A DNA stretch of 64,000 nucleotides, taken from the NCBI RefSeq assembly GCF_000369505.1, contig NZ_KB850055.1:62001-126000 (forward strand), given 5' to 3'. A program made the translations under genes and the position numbers. The notes under the pieces are model-generated. The model had not been told where the DNA came from and ran no database searches. It saw nothing but the letters and a program-made list of their open reading frames with translations. The stretch comes from Acinetobacter sp. NIPH 298. GTDB taxonomy: Bacteria; Pseudomonadota; Gammaproteobacteria; Pseudomonadales; Moraxellaceae. Shown one piece after another: positions 29,105-37,885 of this stretch. The first letter of the stretch is position 1; each line of letters begins with the position of its first letter.

Positions 29105-29542
29105 TTATGGGCTTGGCGGAATCAGCTGATCCAAATCTTTATCGCTTAACTTTTCTAATTCATTGAGATCGGTTTTAATTGCCCACTGCTTTTCATCATC
29201 AACAGGATTCGGCAAACGACCTTCTAACCAGTCACAAACGACATCCGGCGTAAAGTCTGCATGATTACATTGAATCACCCAAGCTAAAAAGTCTTTGGCT
29301 TCACCATTCATATACGGTGGTGGCGATACAGGAAAGAATTGTGTCGGTAAACGTTCATTGGTGGATAAATAATTCAGTACATGCCCTAGCTCTTGAACCG
29401 TTTGCCAAGCGAGTGGATGTTGTACATCAATGCTAAATTTAAACCACCACGCATGTTGACCATCTGAGCCATGCGCAACAATACGAGACTCTTGAACGCT
29501 AGGAACATTACAAAAAAATTGATAGAGACGATCAAAGTTCAT
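29105..29542 (-). CDS. Conserved hypothetical protein
   Basis: 145 residues from ATG 29542; an in-frame GTG at 29551 would add three. No named family is recognised. It is cytoplasmic by composition, with no signal peptide or membrane helix. Notable parts are VAHGSDGQHAWWFKFSIDV, NERLPTQFFPVSPPPYMNGE and a charged, acidic C-terminal helix (TDLNELEKLSDKDLDQLIPP). A single Cys pair position (QCNHADFTPDVVCDW) is present. It stands alone, converging on the PLD gene with a shared terminator. The codon pattern is like that of its neighbours, so it looks genuine. Confidence 0.65.
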   Translation of the reverse strand: MNFDRLYQFFCNVPSVQESRIVAHGSDGQHAWWFKFSIDVQHPLAWQTVQELGHVLNYLSTNERLPTQFFPVSPPPYMNGEAKDFLAWVIQCNHADFTPDVVCDWLEGRLPNPVDDEKQWAIKTDLNELEKLSDKDLDQLIPPSP

Positions 29543-29720
29543 TTCCGACACAGCTATTGACTCAAAACTGAAAAATGGATTCTAGCATATTCTAAAAGTG
29601 AGCTAAAAATGGCCTCCTTATTTCATCCTCAATCTGCGCTAAAAAGTATAGAAAGGTAACAGTCACTGCTGTTTTTTTGTTCTAAAATAAGACAATAGTA
29701 CTCAATATGGGGGGAGCGCA

Positions 29721-30212
29721 ATGCTGCAATCTAAATATTATCATTATGCTTTGATTGGTGTGTTCAGCTGTTTCCCTACACTGCTGTATGCCGACAATGC
29801 TTGGGGTGGTTATGGTGGAGTAGAACGTCGTTCATACCATCAAACTTCGCCGTCTTATCAAGCGCCTGCGCAAGACCCATTTGCATTTTCAAATCAGCGC
29901 TATACCCCTACAGCACCGCCGAAAGGATATTACTATCAGCCTTACCAAAACAACCATCCTTATCCTCACTATCCACAGCCGCGAGTACGGATAGAGTATT
30001 ATCCAGATACTCAAACTGAGTACCGCTATAGCCGAGAGTCTTTCGTAGTCGGCAATGCCTTGCCGAGTGAGTTTCGTAGTGAGCGTTATGTGGTTCGGGA
30101 TTGGGGATATTATTCATTGCGCGAACCACCAAAAGGGCGACACTGGGTGATGGTTGATGGTCGTTACTTTCTGGTCACCAATGATAACTTCACCATTGAG
30201 ATTATTCGTTGA
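29721..30212 (+). CDS. RcnB-like secreted protein, copy 1
   Basis: 163 residues. A signal peptide (YYHYALIGVFSCFPTLLYAD) is followed by a Pro/Tyr-rich linker (about 30-95). The C-terminal domain has the RcnB-type pattern: GNALPSEFRSERYVVRDWGY, LREPPKGRHWVMVDGRYFLV and NFTIEIIR. RcnB of E. coli is a periplasmic protein tied to nickel/cobalt homeostasis, but most members are uncharacterised. A GGGGGAG ribosome site lies ahead of the ATG. The next gene (30365-30730) is a shorter relative with the same terminal domain. No metal efflux gene lies nearby, so a metal role is uncertain. Confidence 0.72.
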   Translation: MLQSKYYHYALIGVFSCFPTLLYADNAWGGYGGVERRSYHQTSPSYQAPAQDPFAFSNQRYTPTAPPKGYYYQPYQNNHPYPHYPQPRVRIEYYPDTQTEYRYSRESFVVGNALPSEFRSERYVVRDWGYYSLREPPKGRHWVMVDGRYFLVTNDNFTIEIIR

Positions 30213-30364
30213 TGAATAGAAGTGTTGGAGATCTGCTCAGGTGATAGCTCTCCACAATTTCTTGGATATCATTACAAAGCTTTGCAATGTCCTTTGTTTT
30301 ATTCATGGTTTCTCCTTGAGTTTCTTTTAATCTGAGTTCAGATCAAAACACTGAGGATCAAAGA

Positions 30365-30730
30365 ATGAAAAAGACATTGGTATTGCTTGTTTCAGCCCTT
30401 ATGCTAGGCATGTCAGCATCTGCGATGGCGGACTCATCAAATCGTTGGAAAAACGAGCATAAAGATCGTTACGATCAACGCTATGATCACCGCCAAGACC
30501 ATCGTAATCCGCCACATTGGTCAAATGCCAACAAAGGGCATCATTATGGTCAACGCATTAGCTTTAACCGTGGAGAACGTTTACCATCACAGTTCCGTAG
30601 TAGCCGTTATGTCGTATCAAACTATCGCCAGCATCGCCTGTATCAACCACCGCGTGGTTATAAGTGGATGCAAGTACAAGGTCGCTATGTGCTAGTCGAT
30701 TCCAAATACCGTGTGTATCGTGTTGCATAA
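30365..30730 (+). CDS. RcnB-like secreted protein, copy 2
   Basis: 121 residues. A clear signal peptide, KKTLVLLVSALMLGMSASAMA, is cleaved after residue 22. The linker is rich in Asp, His and Arg (RYDQRYDHRQDHRNPPHW), which could bind metal. The terminal domain matches copy 1: GERLPSQFRSSRYVVSNYRQ, YQPPRGYKWMQVQGRYVLVD and YRVYRV. The start is supported by a TGAGGATCAAAG ribosome site. It is separated from copy 1 by 152 bp and has its own terminator. The pair looks like an old tandem duplication, since the linkers differ completely. Confidence 0.78.
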   Translation: MKKTLVLLVSALMLGMSASAMADSSNRWKNEHKDRYDQRYDHRQDHRNPPHWSNANKGHHYGQRISFNRGERLPSQFRSSRYVVSNYRQHRLYQPPRGYKWMQVQGRYVLVDSKYRVYRVA

Positions 30731-30746
30731 GTATGGTCAAAAATCC

Positions 30747-30771
30747 AAGCAGGCATTTGCCTGCTTTTTTT
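30747..30771 (+). terminator. Terminator of the second RcnB-like gene
   Basis: An 8-bp perfect stem AAGCAGGC (30747-30754)/GCCTGCTT (30759-30766), loop ATTT, then a T-run to 30771, which overlaps the stop codon of the convergent psiE-like gene. Confidence 0.9.
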
Positions 30772-31267
30772 ATGCCAGTTCATCATCTTGCGGTTTTGGT
30801 GTTTTGTTGGCAGCTAAAGTTTGTTCTTGATCTTTACCGCGAAGTACAGAAGGATAATGCCATGATGCAAAACGCACTACCAATATGGCGGCCGCCAAAA
30901 TCAAGATAGAGCCAGTAATGATCACTAAATCCATGGATGCTTTATGATTATGTTGAATATCGGCAATTAGAAGGCGAGTCAGTGCGGTAATGGCGATATA
31001 AATCAGAAAGCGCACAGGCATGTGATTGGTTTTGAAATAGATACCGACCATGGCACCGAGTTCAAGATAAATAAACAGCAGTAGGATATCGTCAATCGTT
31101 GCGTATTGTTTAACCGTCAGCATTTCGATGATGGTATGCACTGCTGACCAAGCAATCATACAGCCGATAATAAACAGCGCAGTATAATGAAAAGCCTCTA
31201 CCGCATAGTGGCCTAGACGATCGAATAAGCGGTGATAGCTTGCAAGTTTATCTTTTTGAGTAGACAT
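30770..31267 (-). CDS. PsiE family phosphate-starvation-inducible membrane protein
   Basis: 165 residues starting MSTQKDKLASYHRLF; a longer in-frame start at 31309 is hydrophobic but unlike the family. Four membrane helices can be seen: FHYTALFIIGCMIAWSAV, TIDDILLLFIYLELGAMVGI, VRFLIYIAITALTRLLIADI and MDLVIITGSILILAAAILVV. The pattern LLLFIYLELGAMVGIYFK, then NHMPVRFLIYIAITA, is typical of PsiE. In E. coli the gene is controlled by PhoB and CRP and its function is unknown. It faces the RcnB-like genes across a shared terminator region. Confidence 0.85.
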   Translation of the reverse strand: MSTQKDKLASYHRLFDRLGHYAVEAFHYTALFIIGCMIAWSAVHTIIEMLTVKQYATIDDILLLFIYLELGAMVGIYFKTNHMPVRFLIYIAITALTRLLIADIQHNHKASMDLVIITGSILILAAAILVVRFASWHYPSVLRGKDQEQTLAANKTPKPQDDELA

Positions 31268-31342
31268 AGCAATAACGACTCTCAGCATGATGATAAGAAT
31301 GTTATGCAAGTTCTGTGCTGTTTTTATGAAAAGTGAATATAA

Positions 31343-31376
31343 AAAACTGCTTAAACCAAATGATTTAGGCAGTTTT
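31343..31376 (-). terminator. Terminator next to the acyl-CoA dehydrogenase remnant
   Basis: A 13-bp stem of AAAACTGC plus TTAAA with TTTAG plus GCAGTTTT (31343-31355 with 31364-31376), one wobble/mismatch, followed by TTTTTT on the minus strand. It lies just past the remnant stop at 31394, as a terminator of a once complete gene would. Confidence 0.7.
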
Positions 31377-31393
31377 GATTAGCTTCGTAAAAA

Positions 31394-31467
31394 TTAAGCT
31401 TGATTGGTGAAGTAATCTTCACTGAAGTTCATCATTAATGAGCTAATGGAATAATTTCAGTGATGTA
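31394..31467 (-). pseudogene. Remnant of an acyl-CoA dehydrogenase 3' end
   Basis: The minus strand encodes LMMNFSEDYFTNQA and a stop, nearly the same as the last residues of the intact enzyme at 33277-35058 (LLMNFSEDYFTNQA). Thirty-seven bases are identical (31396-31432 and 33279-33315). Fourteen more bases (31454-31467, coding YITEI) match 33647-33660 of the intact gene, in the same order but with the roughly 330 bp between lost. Only these pieces remain, so no protein is made. The remnant and the intact gene flank the GST and LysR genes. Confidence 0.8.
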
Positions 31468-31478
31468 AGTCGAAGACG

Positions 31479-32189
31479 TTATTTTAGGTTAGGGTATTGT
31501 TGTAAGATTTTTTCAAGTGAGACATGACCTAAAAATTTGCCCGAACTCCCAGTGGGGTGTTGTTGTTCGATCGCATGTGCAAACTGAGTGGCTGCCTGTT
31601 CTTGTAGCTGCTGATAAAGACGTTGGCAGTTTGGAAAATGATCAATATCAATCACATTGTGATATTTTAACCATCGGGCAATGCCTGCATAGTAAGCGTC
31701 TGCAAAAGACTTTTGTTCACCTAGTAGCCATTCCTGTCCTGTTAACGCATGTTCTAAAGCAGTGAATGCCTTTTCAGCTTGTGTGGTTCCATACGCTCGT
31801 AATGCTTGTGTTGCATCTTCAGATGATGGATGTTCAAGGCTATACCACAACGGGCTGAATGCATTGAATAAGGTGGTATTCAAGAATGCGAGTTTTTGAT
31901 TAAACAGATTAAATGCTTCAGTCCCTTGTTGATAATGAAAAGCTGTATTTGAGCTTTTTGCGATAAGATGATTCAAAATCGCCATGCTTTCGGTTAAAAC
32001 TTTACCACTGTCGTAGAGTAGTGCAGGCGTTTCACCCAATGGGTTGATTCGATAGTATGCCTCGGTATTGCTTTGAGCTGGCATTTCTATTCTGCATAGC
32101 TGATAGGGTAAGCCAGACCATTCCAGCGCAACAATTGAACCAAATGAACAACCAGAAGGGATACCGTAGAATAAAGTGAAAACTGACAT
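31479..32189 (-). CDS. Glutathione S-transferase family protein
   Basis: 236 residues. The N-terminal thioredoxin-like part has FTLFYGIPSGCSFGSIVALE, QSNTEAYYRINPLGETPALL (with the cis-Pro of the glutathione site) and GKVLTESMAILNHLI (the Glu-Ser pair that holds the gamma-glutamyl part). The C-terminal helical domain has LTGQEWLLGEQKSFADAYYA, with the conserved Asp of the N-capping box. GSTs conjugate glutathione to electrophiles; the substrate is unknown. It is divergent from a LysR gene with only 105 bp between the chosen starts, so that regulator probably controls it. Confidence 0.88.
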   Translation of the reverse strand: MSVFTLFYGIPSGCSFGSIVALEWSGLPYQLCRIEMPAQSNTEAYYRINPLGETPALLYDSGKVLTESMAILNHLIAKSSNTAFHYQQGTEAFNLFNQKLAFLNTTLFNAFSPLWYSLEHPSSEDATQALRAYGTTQAEKAFTALEHALTGQEWLLGEQKSFADAYYAGIARWLKYHNVIDIDHFPNCQRLYQQLQEQAATQFAHAIEQQHPTGSSGKFLGHVSLEKILQQYPNLK

Positions 32190-32294
32190 GATGTTTACTC
32201 ATTCATTGAAGATAGAGTTATCTTAAGACAGCGGAAAGGTTTCGAGTAGTCAGGTATTATGAAACCTATTGTCTACATATATGGACATTGGCTT

Positions 32295-33191
32295 ATGCGA
32301 CTCAGACAAAATTTAAATGACGTTTTTCTATTTGTAATCGCAGTAGAGCATCAGGGATTTTCTGCTGCAGCAAGACAGCTAAATATTCCTAAATCCACGG
32401 TAAGCAAGCGTGTTGCGATATTGGAAGACAAATTAGGTCTAACACTGATTCATCGCAGCTCAAGAAGTTTTTCTCTGACTGAGGCAGGGCAAATTTTTTA
32501 TCGACATGCTAAAAATGCGGTAGATGAGTTCCGTTACGCTGAAGAAAATTTGCTAATGCGTCAGCAAGAACCCAGCGGTGTAGTACGACTGAGTGCTTCT
32601 GTCCCTGTCGCACAGTATATTTTATCTGATTGTTTGCCTGAACTCGCAGAACGCTATCCTAAACTACTTTTACAACTTGAAGTGACTGACCGATATGTTG
32701 ATGTCATGAATGAAAACTTTGATATTGTGATACGCAGTCATTTCCATACCTTGGCAGACTCAGGTTTAATTCAGCGGGTACTTAGCCATGAAAATATTAT
32801 CGCAATTGCTGCGCCGTGTTATTTAGCCAAAGTCGGCTCAATACATGAACCTCAAGACCTCGTGAATCATGCTGGGTTGTGGTCAGACATGCAAATGAAT
32901 CCGTGGCATTTTCAGCATCGCTCAGGAGAGGAGTGTTCTGTTCGTCCGAATATCCGTTTTATGGCGAATGAGACTGAGGTGTTAAAAGGGGCTGCTAAGC
33001 GCGGTATCGGGATCGCATTATTGCCAGAAGCCTTTTGTACACCTGAATTGTCTGATGGAGGTTTGGTTAATGTTTTACCTGAGTGGTATGCAGGGAGTGT
33101 AACTACCAGTTTATTGATGCCGACAAGACGTGGATTATTACCGAGTGTCACGACTACGGCTGATTTCCTCGTTGAAAAATTAAAAAAATAA
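32295..33191 (+). CDS. LysR family transcriptional regulator
   Basis: 298 residues from ATG 32295. ATG 32259, with an AGG upstream, would add 12 residues and cannot be excluded. The N-terminal winged helix reads LNDVFLFVIAVEHQGFSAAA, RQLNIPKSTVSKRVAILEDK, LGLTLIHRSSRSFSLTEAGQ, the classic LysR DNA-binding domain, followed by the linker helix and an effector domain (VVRLSASVPVAQYILSDCLP, GAAKRGIGIALLPEAFC). It belongs to the group whose effector region senses small ligands. It is divergent from the GST gene, so autoregulation and GST control are likely. The two genes form a possible transferred module. Confidence 0.9.
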   Translation: MRLRQNLNDVFLFVIAVEHQGFSAAARQLNIPKSTVSKRVAILEDKLGLTLIHRSSRSFSLTEAGQIFYRHAKNAVDEFRYAEENLLMRQQEPSGVVRLSASVPVAQYILSDCLPELAERYPKLLLQLEVTDRYVDVMNENFDIVIRSHFHTLADSGLIQRVLSHENIIAIAAPCYLAKVGSIHEPQDLVNHAGLWSDMQMNPWHFQHRSGEECSVRPNIRFMANETEVLKGAAKRGIGIALLPEAFCTPELSDGGLVNVLPEWYAGSVTTSLLMPTRRGLLPSVTTTADFLVEKLKK

Positions 33192-33230
33192 AAATGCGTT
33201 TCACCGATATGTAAATTTGATTGGAACATA

Positions 33231-33262
33231 AAAAAAGCGCCTGAATAATCAGACGCTTTTTT
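33231..33262. terminator. Bidirectional terminator between lysR and acyl-CoA dehydrogenase
   Basis: An inverted repeat with AAAAAAGCG and CGCTTTTTT arms (inner CTGA/TCAG, one unpaired base on each side) and loop ATAA. T-runs are present on both strands. Confidence 0.85.
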
Positions 33263-33276
33263 GTTTACTTAGATGA

Positions 33277-35058
33277 TCAAGCTTGATTGGTGAAGTAATC
33301 TTCACTGAAGTTCATTAGTAAGTCAGAACCTGCTTCAACTTTCTTAATGCGTGAATCTAACTCAGGCAAGATACGCGTTACAAAGTATTGCGCTAAGGCA
33401 AGTTTGTTTTGGTAGAAATCACCAGACTTGTCTTTAGCTGCCGCAGCAATCTTAGCGAACATATAAGCAAAGCTGAGTAAGCCAACCGCATGCAAGTAAT
33501 CAACTGCAGCAGCATTCGGGAAGTCTACATTTTCAGCCGCTTGTTCAATAATGAACTGGGTAACTGCTTCAATTTCAGTTGCAGCATCTAGTGTTGCATC
33601 TTTAATGAAGTTTAAATCAGCATCTAAGGTATTCGCAAAGTCACGGATTTCAGTGATGTATTCTGCAATGAATGCACCGCCACACTTAATGGTTTTACGA
33701 CCAATTAAGTCTTGTGATTGAACACCGTTGGTACCTTCGTAGATTTGAGCAATACGAAGATCACGAATACATTGTTCCATACCCCATTCACGAATATAAC
33801 CGTGACCACCAAAGACCATTTGTGCATCTAAAGTCGCTTGGAATGCGGTATCCGTAAGGTATGCTTTTGCGATTGGTGTTAACAATGCAACACGGTTGTT
33901 GGCTTGCTTTACTGCTTCAGGATCAGTCGAGAACTTGGTGATATCCAGTTGTTGACCGACATAGACTGCAAATGCACGAGAAGCTTCATTGTTAGCACGT
34001 ACGTTGAGTAGCATACGACGAACATCGCCATGTACTAAGATGCTGTCAGCAGGTTTGTTTGGTGATTGAGCACCGGCAGCGCTACGACCTTGTAAACGGT
34101 CAGTCGCATATTGTGCTGCATTTTGATAGGCAAATTCAGAAGCACCAAGGCCTTGGATACCCATAGACAAACGTTCGTAATTCATCATCACGAACATTGC
34201 TGCAAGACCTTCATTTTCTTTGCCAACGAGGTAACCTTTTGCACCGTCAAAGTTCATGACACAAGTTGCAGAAGCTTTGATCCCCATTTTGTGTTCGATA
34301 GAACCTGGACCAACTGGGTTACGTTCGCCTAAAGAACCATCTTCATTTACAAGGTACTTCGGTACGATGAATAAAGAAATACCGCGTGAGCCAGCAGGGG
34401 CATCAGGGGTTTTCGCAAGCACGAGGTGAATAATGTTTTCTGCTAAATCGTTATCACCACCAGTGATGAAGATTTTAGTACCCGTAATGTTATAAGTACC
34501 GTCTTCGTTACGTTCAGCTTTAGTCTTGATAATACCTAAATCAGTACCCGCATGTGGTTCTGTTAAGCACATGGTACCTGACCATTCGCCAGAATAGATC
34601 TTAGGTAAGTAAGTTTCTTTTTGTGCTTGTGATGCATAGCTGTTTAACGCCATACCAGCACCCACAGAAAGCAGTGGGTAAAGCATGAATGATGGATTCG
34701 TCGCAAATAACATCTCATCAGAAAGTACAGTCAGCATTTTTGGCATTGCTTGACCGCCCCATTCTTCTTCAGCACCTAAACCAATCCAACCGCCTTCAGC
34801 GTATTGACGGAAGGCTTCTTTAAAGCCTGTAGGTGTGAATACTTCACCATTTTCCCAACGCGCGCCTTCTTCATCACCTGTGCGGTTAAGCGGGTGAGTG
34901 ACGTTTTGAGCAAATTTAGCCATTTCTTCTAAAATTGCTTCAGCGGTTGCAGCATCTACATGAGCAAGTTTCTCATTAGACTGCCAAAATTGTTCTGCTT
35001 TAAATACATCATTTAAGATGAATTTCATGTCTGCTAAAGGCGCGTTGTAAACTGGCAT
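33277..35058 (-). CDS. Acyl-CoA dehydrogenase, copy 2
   Basis: 593 residues starting MPVYNAPLADMKFILNDVFK; an in-frame upstream ATG at 35100 is rejected. It is a long-type acyl-CoA dehydrogenase with an extra C-terminal domain. Seen: MCLTEPHAGTDLGIIKTKAE (FAD/substrate side, about residue 160-180), ITGTKIFITGGDNDLAENII, GIKASATCVMNFDGAKGYLV, LDAQMVFGGHGYIREWGMEQ and RIAQIYEGTNGVQSQDLIGR, in which the Glu of YEGT is the catalytic base. It oxidises fatty acyl-CoA at the alpha-beta bond; chain length is unknown. Its paralogue lies 160 bp upstream. Its final 37 bases are duplicated at 31396-31432. Confidence 0.93.
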   Translation of the reverse strand: MPVYNAPLADMKFILNDVFKAEQFWQSNEKLAHVDAATAEAILEEMAKFAQNVTHPLNRTGDEEGARWENGEVFTPTGFKEAFRQYAEGGWIGLGAEEEWGGQAMPKMLTVLSDEMLFATNPSFMLYPLLSVGAGMALNSYASQAQKETYLPKIYSGEWSGTMCLTEPHAGTDLGIIKTKAERNEDGTYNITGTKIFITGGDNDLAENIIHLVLAKTPDAPAGSRGISLFIVPKYLVNEDGSLGERNPVGPGSIEHKMGIKASATCVMNFDGAKGYLVGKENEGLAAMFVMMNYERLSMGIQGLGASEFAYQNAAQYATDRLQGRSAAGAQSPNKPADSILVHGDVRRMLLNVRANNEASRAFAVYVGQQLDITKFSTDPEAVKQANNRVALLTPIAKAYLTDTAFQATLDAQMVFGGHGYIREWGMEQCIRDLRIAQIYEGTNGVQSQDLIGRKTIKCGGAFIAEYITEIRDFANTLDADLNFIKDATLDAATEIEAVTQFIIEQAAENVDFPNAAAVDYLHAVGLLSFAYMFAKIAAAAKDKSGDFYQNKLALAQYFVTRILPELDSRIKKVEAGSDLLMNFSEDYFTNQA

Positions 35059-35149
35059 AATCGTTCCCTTATACGCACAACTTATGTGCAAAGTGATCAA
35101 ATAAAACGAAGAAATAAATCAATGCTATAAATTTAGCACTGATTAAACA

Positions 35150-35185
35150 AAAAAAGGACGGTCAAAACTGACCAGTCCTTTTTTT
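35150..35185 (-). terminator. Terminator between the two acyl-CoA dehydrogenase genes
   Basis: A long inverted repeat: AAAAAAAGGAC ... GTCCTTTTTTT with inner GTCA/TGAC and loop AAAC (about 35150-35185). T-runs occur on both strands. It shows that the two paralogues are not simply one transcript. Confidence 0.9.
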
Positions 35186-35218
35186 GTGATGAACGTTGCA
35201 TCCCATTCTAATCTATGA

Positions 35219-37021
35219 TTAGAACGCGAAGTGTTCCGCATCGAGTTCAAACAATGGCTCAACACCAGTTGAAAGTACATCTACGTGAGAACGAACGCGT
35301 GGCAAGATCTTCTTGAAGTAGAAGCGAGCTGTCGTGATTTTCGCATTGTAGAAGTCAACTTCAGTTGTACCTTCAGCCAATTTCTCTTGAGCTACAAGCG
35401 CCATGCGTGCCCATAAGTATGCAAGTGTTACATAACCAGCGAAGTATAAGTAGTCAACCGCAGCTGCACCCACTTCATCAGGGTTTTGCATCGCACGCAT
35501 ACCGATTTGCATAGTGATGTCGCCCCATTCTTTGTTCGCCGCAGCCAATGGTGCAACAAATTCTTGCATCGCAGCATTGTCTTTGTTTGCTTCAACAAAT
35601 TTATGGATGATCTTGGTGAAGTCTTTCAGCATTGCACCTTGAGTTTGCAATACTTTACGACCTAACAAGTCAAGTGCTTGAATCTCAGTTGTACCTTCGT
35701 ATAAGCAAGCGATACGTGTATCACGTACGATTTGCTCCATACCATGTTCAGAAATAAAGCCGTGACCACCAAAGACTTGTACACCGTGCTTCGCAGATTC
35801 AGAACCAGTTTCAGTTAAGAATGCTTTAGCAATTGGCGTTAATAAAGACAAGATGTTGTCAGCAAACTTACGCTCTTCTTCAGTTTCGCCTTTTTCAACG
35901 ATATCTGCATATTGAGCCAATAAGTAAACAAGTGCGCGACCACCTTCAGCAAATGCTTTTTGCGTTAAAAGCATGTTACGAACAGCAGGGTGAACGATAA
36001 TTGGATCAGCGTCTTTTTCAGGTGCTTTCGGACCTGAAAGTGAACGCATTGCTAAACGATCTTTCGCATATGCTAAAGCACCTTGGAAAGAGCCTTCAGA
36101 TGCAGCAAGACCTTGAACTGCCGTACCAATACGTGCTGTGTTCATGAATGTGAACATGCAGTTTAGGCCGCGGTTTTCTGGTCCAATCAAGTAACCTTTT
36201 GCTTGATCAAAGTTGATCACGCAAGTTGCGTTACCATGGATACCCATTTTGTGTTCGATAGAACCACAACGTACAGCGTTACGCTCGCCAACTGAACCGT
36301 CAGCATTTACAAGGAACTTAGGTACGATGAAGAGTGAAATCCCTTTCGTGCCTTTAGGTGCACCTGGTAAACGAGCAAGTACGATATGGATGATGTTGTC
36401 AGCCATGTCATGTTCACCAGCAGAGATAAAGATTTTCTCGCCAGAAATTGCATAGCTACCATCATCATTTGGTTCTGCTTTAGTACGAATAATACCGAGG
36501 TCTGAACCAGCATGAGACTCTGTTAAGCACATTGTACCTGTCCAAACACCTGATACAAGGTTTGGCATATAAGTCGCTTTTTGCTCATCAGAACCATGGT
36601 GTTCAATTGTACGAACAGCACCATGAGAAAGACCTGGGTACATACCCCAAGACCAGTTCGCTGTACCCACCATTTCAGAGATGGTAATCCCTAAAGAGTT
36701 CGGTAATGCTTGACCGCCAAATTCTTCATCTGCAGAAAGAGAAGGGAAGCCAAGTTCGATATATTTTTGATACGCTTCTTTAAAGCCAGTCGGTGTAGTA
36801 ACAACACCATCATTCCAAGTACAACCTTCGCGGTCGCCTGTTTGGTTAATAGGAGAAAGTTCGTTCTCACAGAAATCAGCCGCTGCTTCTAGATATTGAT
36901 CAACCAATTCACGGCTTACTGTGTCTTGAAATGCAGGAAGTTTCGCGTAATGTGCTTCAGCATTTAATAATTCGTGCAATACGAACTGCATATCACGTAA
37001 GGGTGCTTTGTATTGTGGCAT
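35219..37021 (-). CDS. Acyl-CoA dehydrogenase, copy 1
   Basis: 600 residues, MPQYKAPLRDMQFVLHELLN at the start. The same layout as copy 2: MCLTESHAGSDLGIIRTKAE, ISGEKIFISAGEHDMADNII, GIHGNATCVINFDQAKGYLI, GVQVFGGHGFISEHGMEQIV and RIACLYEGTTEIQALDLLGR with the catalytic Glu in YEGT. It is a fatty acyl-CoA dehydrogenase of beta-oxidation. The two copies differ along their whole length, so the duplication is old and substrate ranges may differ. No electron-transfer flavoprotein gene is nearby. It has its own promoter space upstream (37022-37311) and a strong terminator downstream. Confidence 0.94.
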   Translation of the reverse strand: MPQYKAPLRDMQFVLHELLNAEAHYAKLPAFQDTVSRELVDQYLEAAADFCENELSPINQTGDREGCTWNDGVVTTPTGFKEAYQKYIELGFPSLSADEEFGGQALPNSLGITISEMVGTANWSWGMYPGLSHGAVRTIEHHGSDEQKATYMPNLVSGVWTGTMCLTESHAGSDLGIIRTKAEPNDDGSYAISGEKIFISAGEHDMADNIIHIVLARLPGAPKGTKGISLFIVPKFLVNADGSVGERNAVRCGSIEHKMGIHGNATCVINFDQAKGYLIGPENRGLNCMFTFMNTARIGTAVQGLAASEGSFQGALAYAKDRLAMRSLSGPKAPEKDADPIIVHPAVRNMLLTQKAFAEGGRALVYLLAQYADIVEKGETEEERKFADNILSLLTPIAKAFLTETGSESAKHGVQVFGGHGFISEHGMEQIVRDTRIACLYEGTTEIQALDLLGRKVLQTQGAMLKDFTKIIHKFVEANKDNAAMQEFVAPLAAANKEWGDITMQIGMRAMQNPDEVGAAAVDYLYFAGYVTLAYLWARMALVAQEKLAEGTTEVDFYNAKITTARFYFKKILPRVRSHVDVLSTGVEPLFELDAEHFAF

Positions 37022-37311
37022 AGCGGGTTCCTCAATACTGGTTAAACCAGAGTTATAATCTTAGTCAATGATAAATGTGCCCAATGGCACCATTTTGTAC
37101 CGCTAATCGTGCAACAAGTTATAGTTCGGTACAAGCTCTTGCAGGTCATTTCTTAGTGACTGCTAAGTCAAAGTTTGTGATGTCACCTGCTCAAACCATT
37201 AGATTGTAGCGGTTTTATTGTTTTTTACTCCAACTGCTTACTGAAAATCGTAAGCAGCTGTGTATCAGGTATTGGGCCTTCATTTATTCATGCTACTCAA
37301 TGGCGCACACT

Positions 37312-37333
37312 AAAAAGGCGCTTAGTGCGCCTT
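37312..37333 (-). terminator. Terminator of the small lipoprotein gene
   Basis: An 8-bp perfect stem AAAGGCGC/GCGCCTTT with loop TTAGT. The minus-strand continuation is TTTTTAG. The rest of the 335-bp gap to 37021 shows no gene; it should hold the promoter of acyl-CoA dehydrogenase copy 1. Confidence 0.88.
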
Positions 37334-37356
37334 TGAGGAAATCCAAATTAAGTTGT

Positions 37357-37755
37357 TTAATTGCTTTGACGTTTATATTGCGATTTTTCAGGGCTAAAGC
37401 GCATTTCACATTTGCCTTGAATGGTACGTTGTTGCCATCGTACGTTAACAGTTTGCCCTGCTTTTTTGCCGACACAGGCTTTTTCAATTAATGCGCGCTG
37501 TTGTTGGCGTTCTTGACGGATTTTCCCTTGTTGATGTTGGCGGTGATCACGTTTTGCTTGCCATTCTTTACGTTGTTCTGGTGTAAGCTGTGGGCGTTGT
37601 TTGTGATCACGATAGTCACCGTCTCGTTGCATTTGATATTTACCATGATGGTGTCTTTCATCTGCATATTTGCTTGGTGGTGTTGATTGGCATGCAGTTA
37701 AAGCAAACATGGATCCGAGTAGTGTAGTCATAAAGGCAACTTTTGTTTTGTTCAT
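37357..37755 (-). CDS. Small basic lipoprotein, unknown function
   Basis: 132 residues from ATG 37755, preceded by GGAT; the longer in-frame ORF to 37869 lacks support. The signal peptide KTKVAFMTTLLGSMFALTAC ends in a lipobox (LTAC), so Cys near residue 22 is lipidated. The mature part is very rich in Arg, Lys, Gln and His (DHKQRPQLTPEQRKEWQAKR, HQQGKIRQERQQQRALIEKA) and is probably one long helix, followed by a small domain with two Cys (KACVGKKAG, QGKCEMRFSPE). It is divergent from baeS with 130 bp between them, so BaeR may act on it. No family is recognised. Confidence 0.75.
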   Translation of the reverse strand: MNKTKVAFMTTLLGSMFALTACQSTPPSKYADERHHHGKYQMQRDGDYRDHKQRPQLTPEQRKEWQAKRDHRQHQQGKIRQERQQQRALIEKACVGKKAGQTVNVRWQQRTIQGKCEMRFSPEKSQYKRQSN

Positions 37756-37885
37756 TGTTTTATCCAGCAAATAGGTTGTGATTTGATGGTTAAAGATTAG
37801 ATAATAAACATGAAGAAACAATGGAGAGTTTTTTTGGACCATGTTGGTTACAATCCATAAATAGAACACTATTGAGACTTAGCTT

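Noticed and set aside
33277..37021. The two acyl-CoA dehydrogenases as a recent duplication
   Set aside because: They differ along the whole length and have separate terminators, so the duplication is old.
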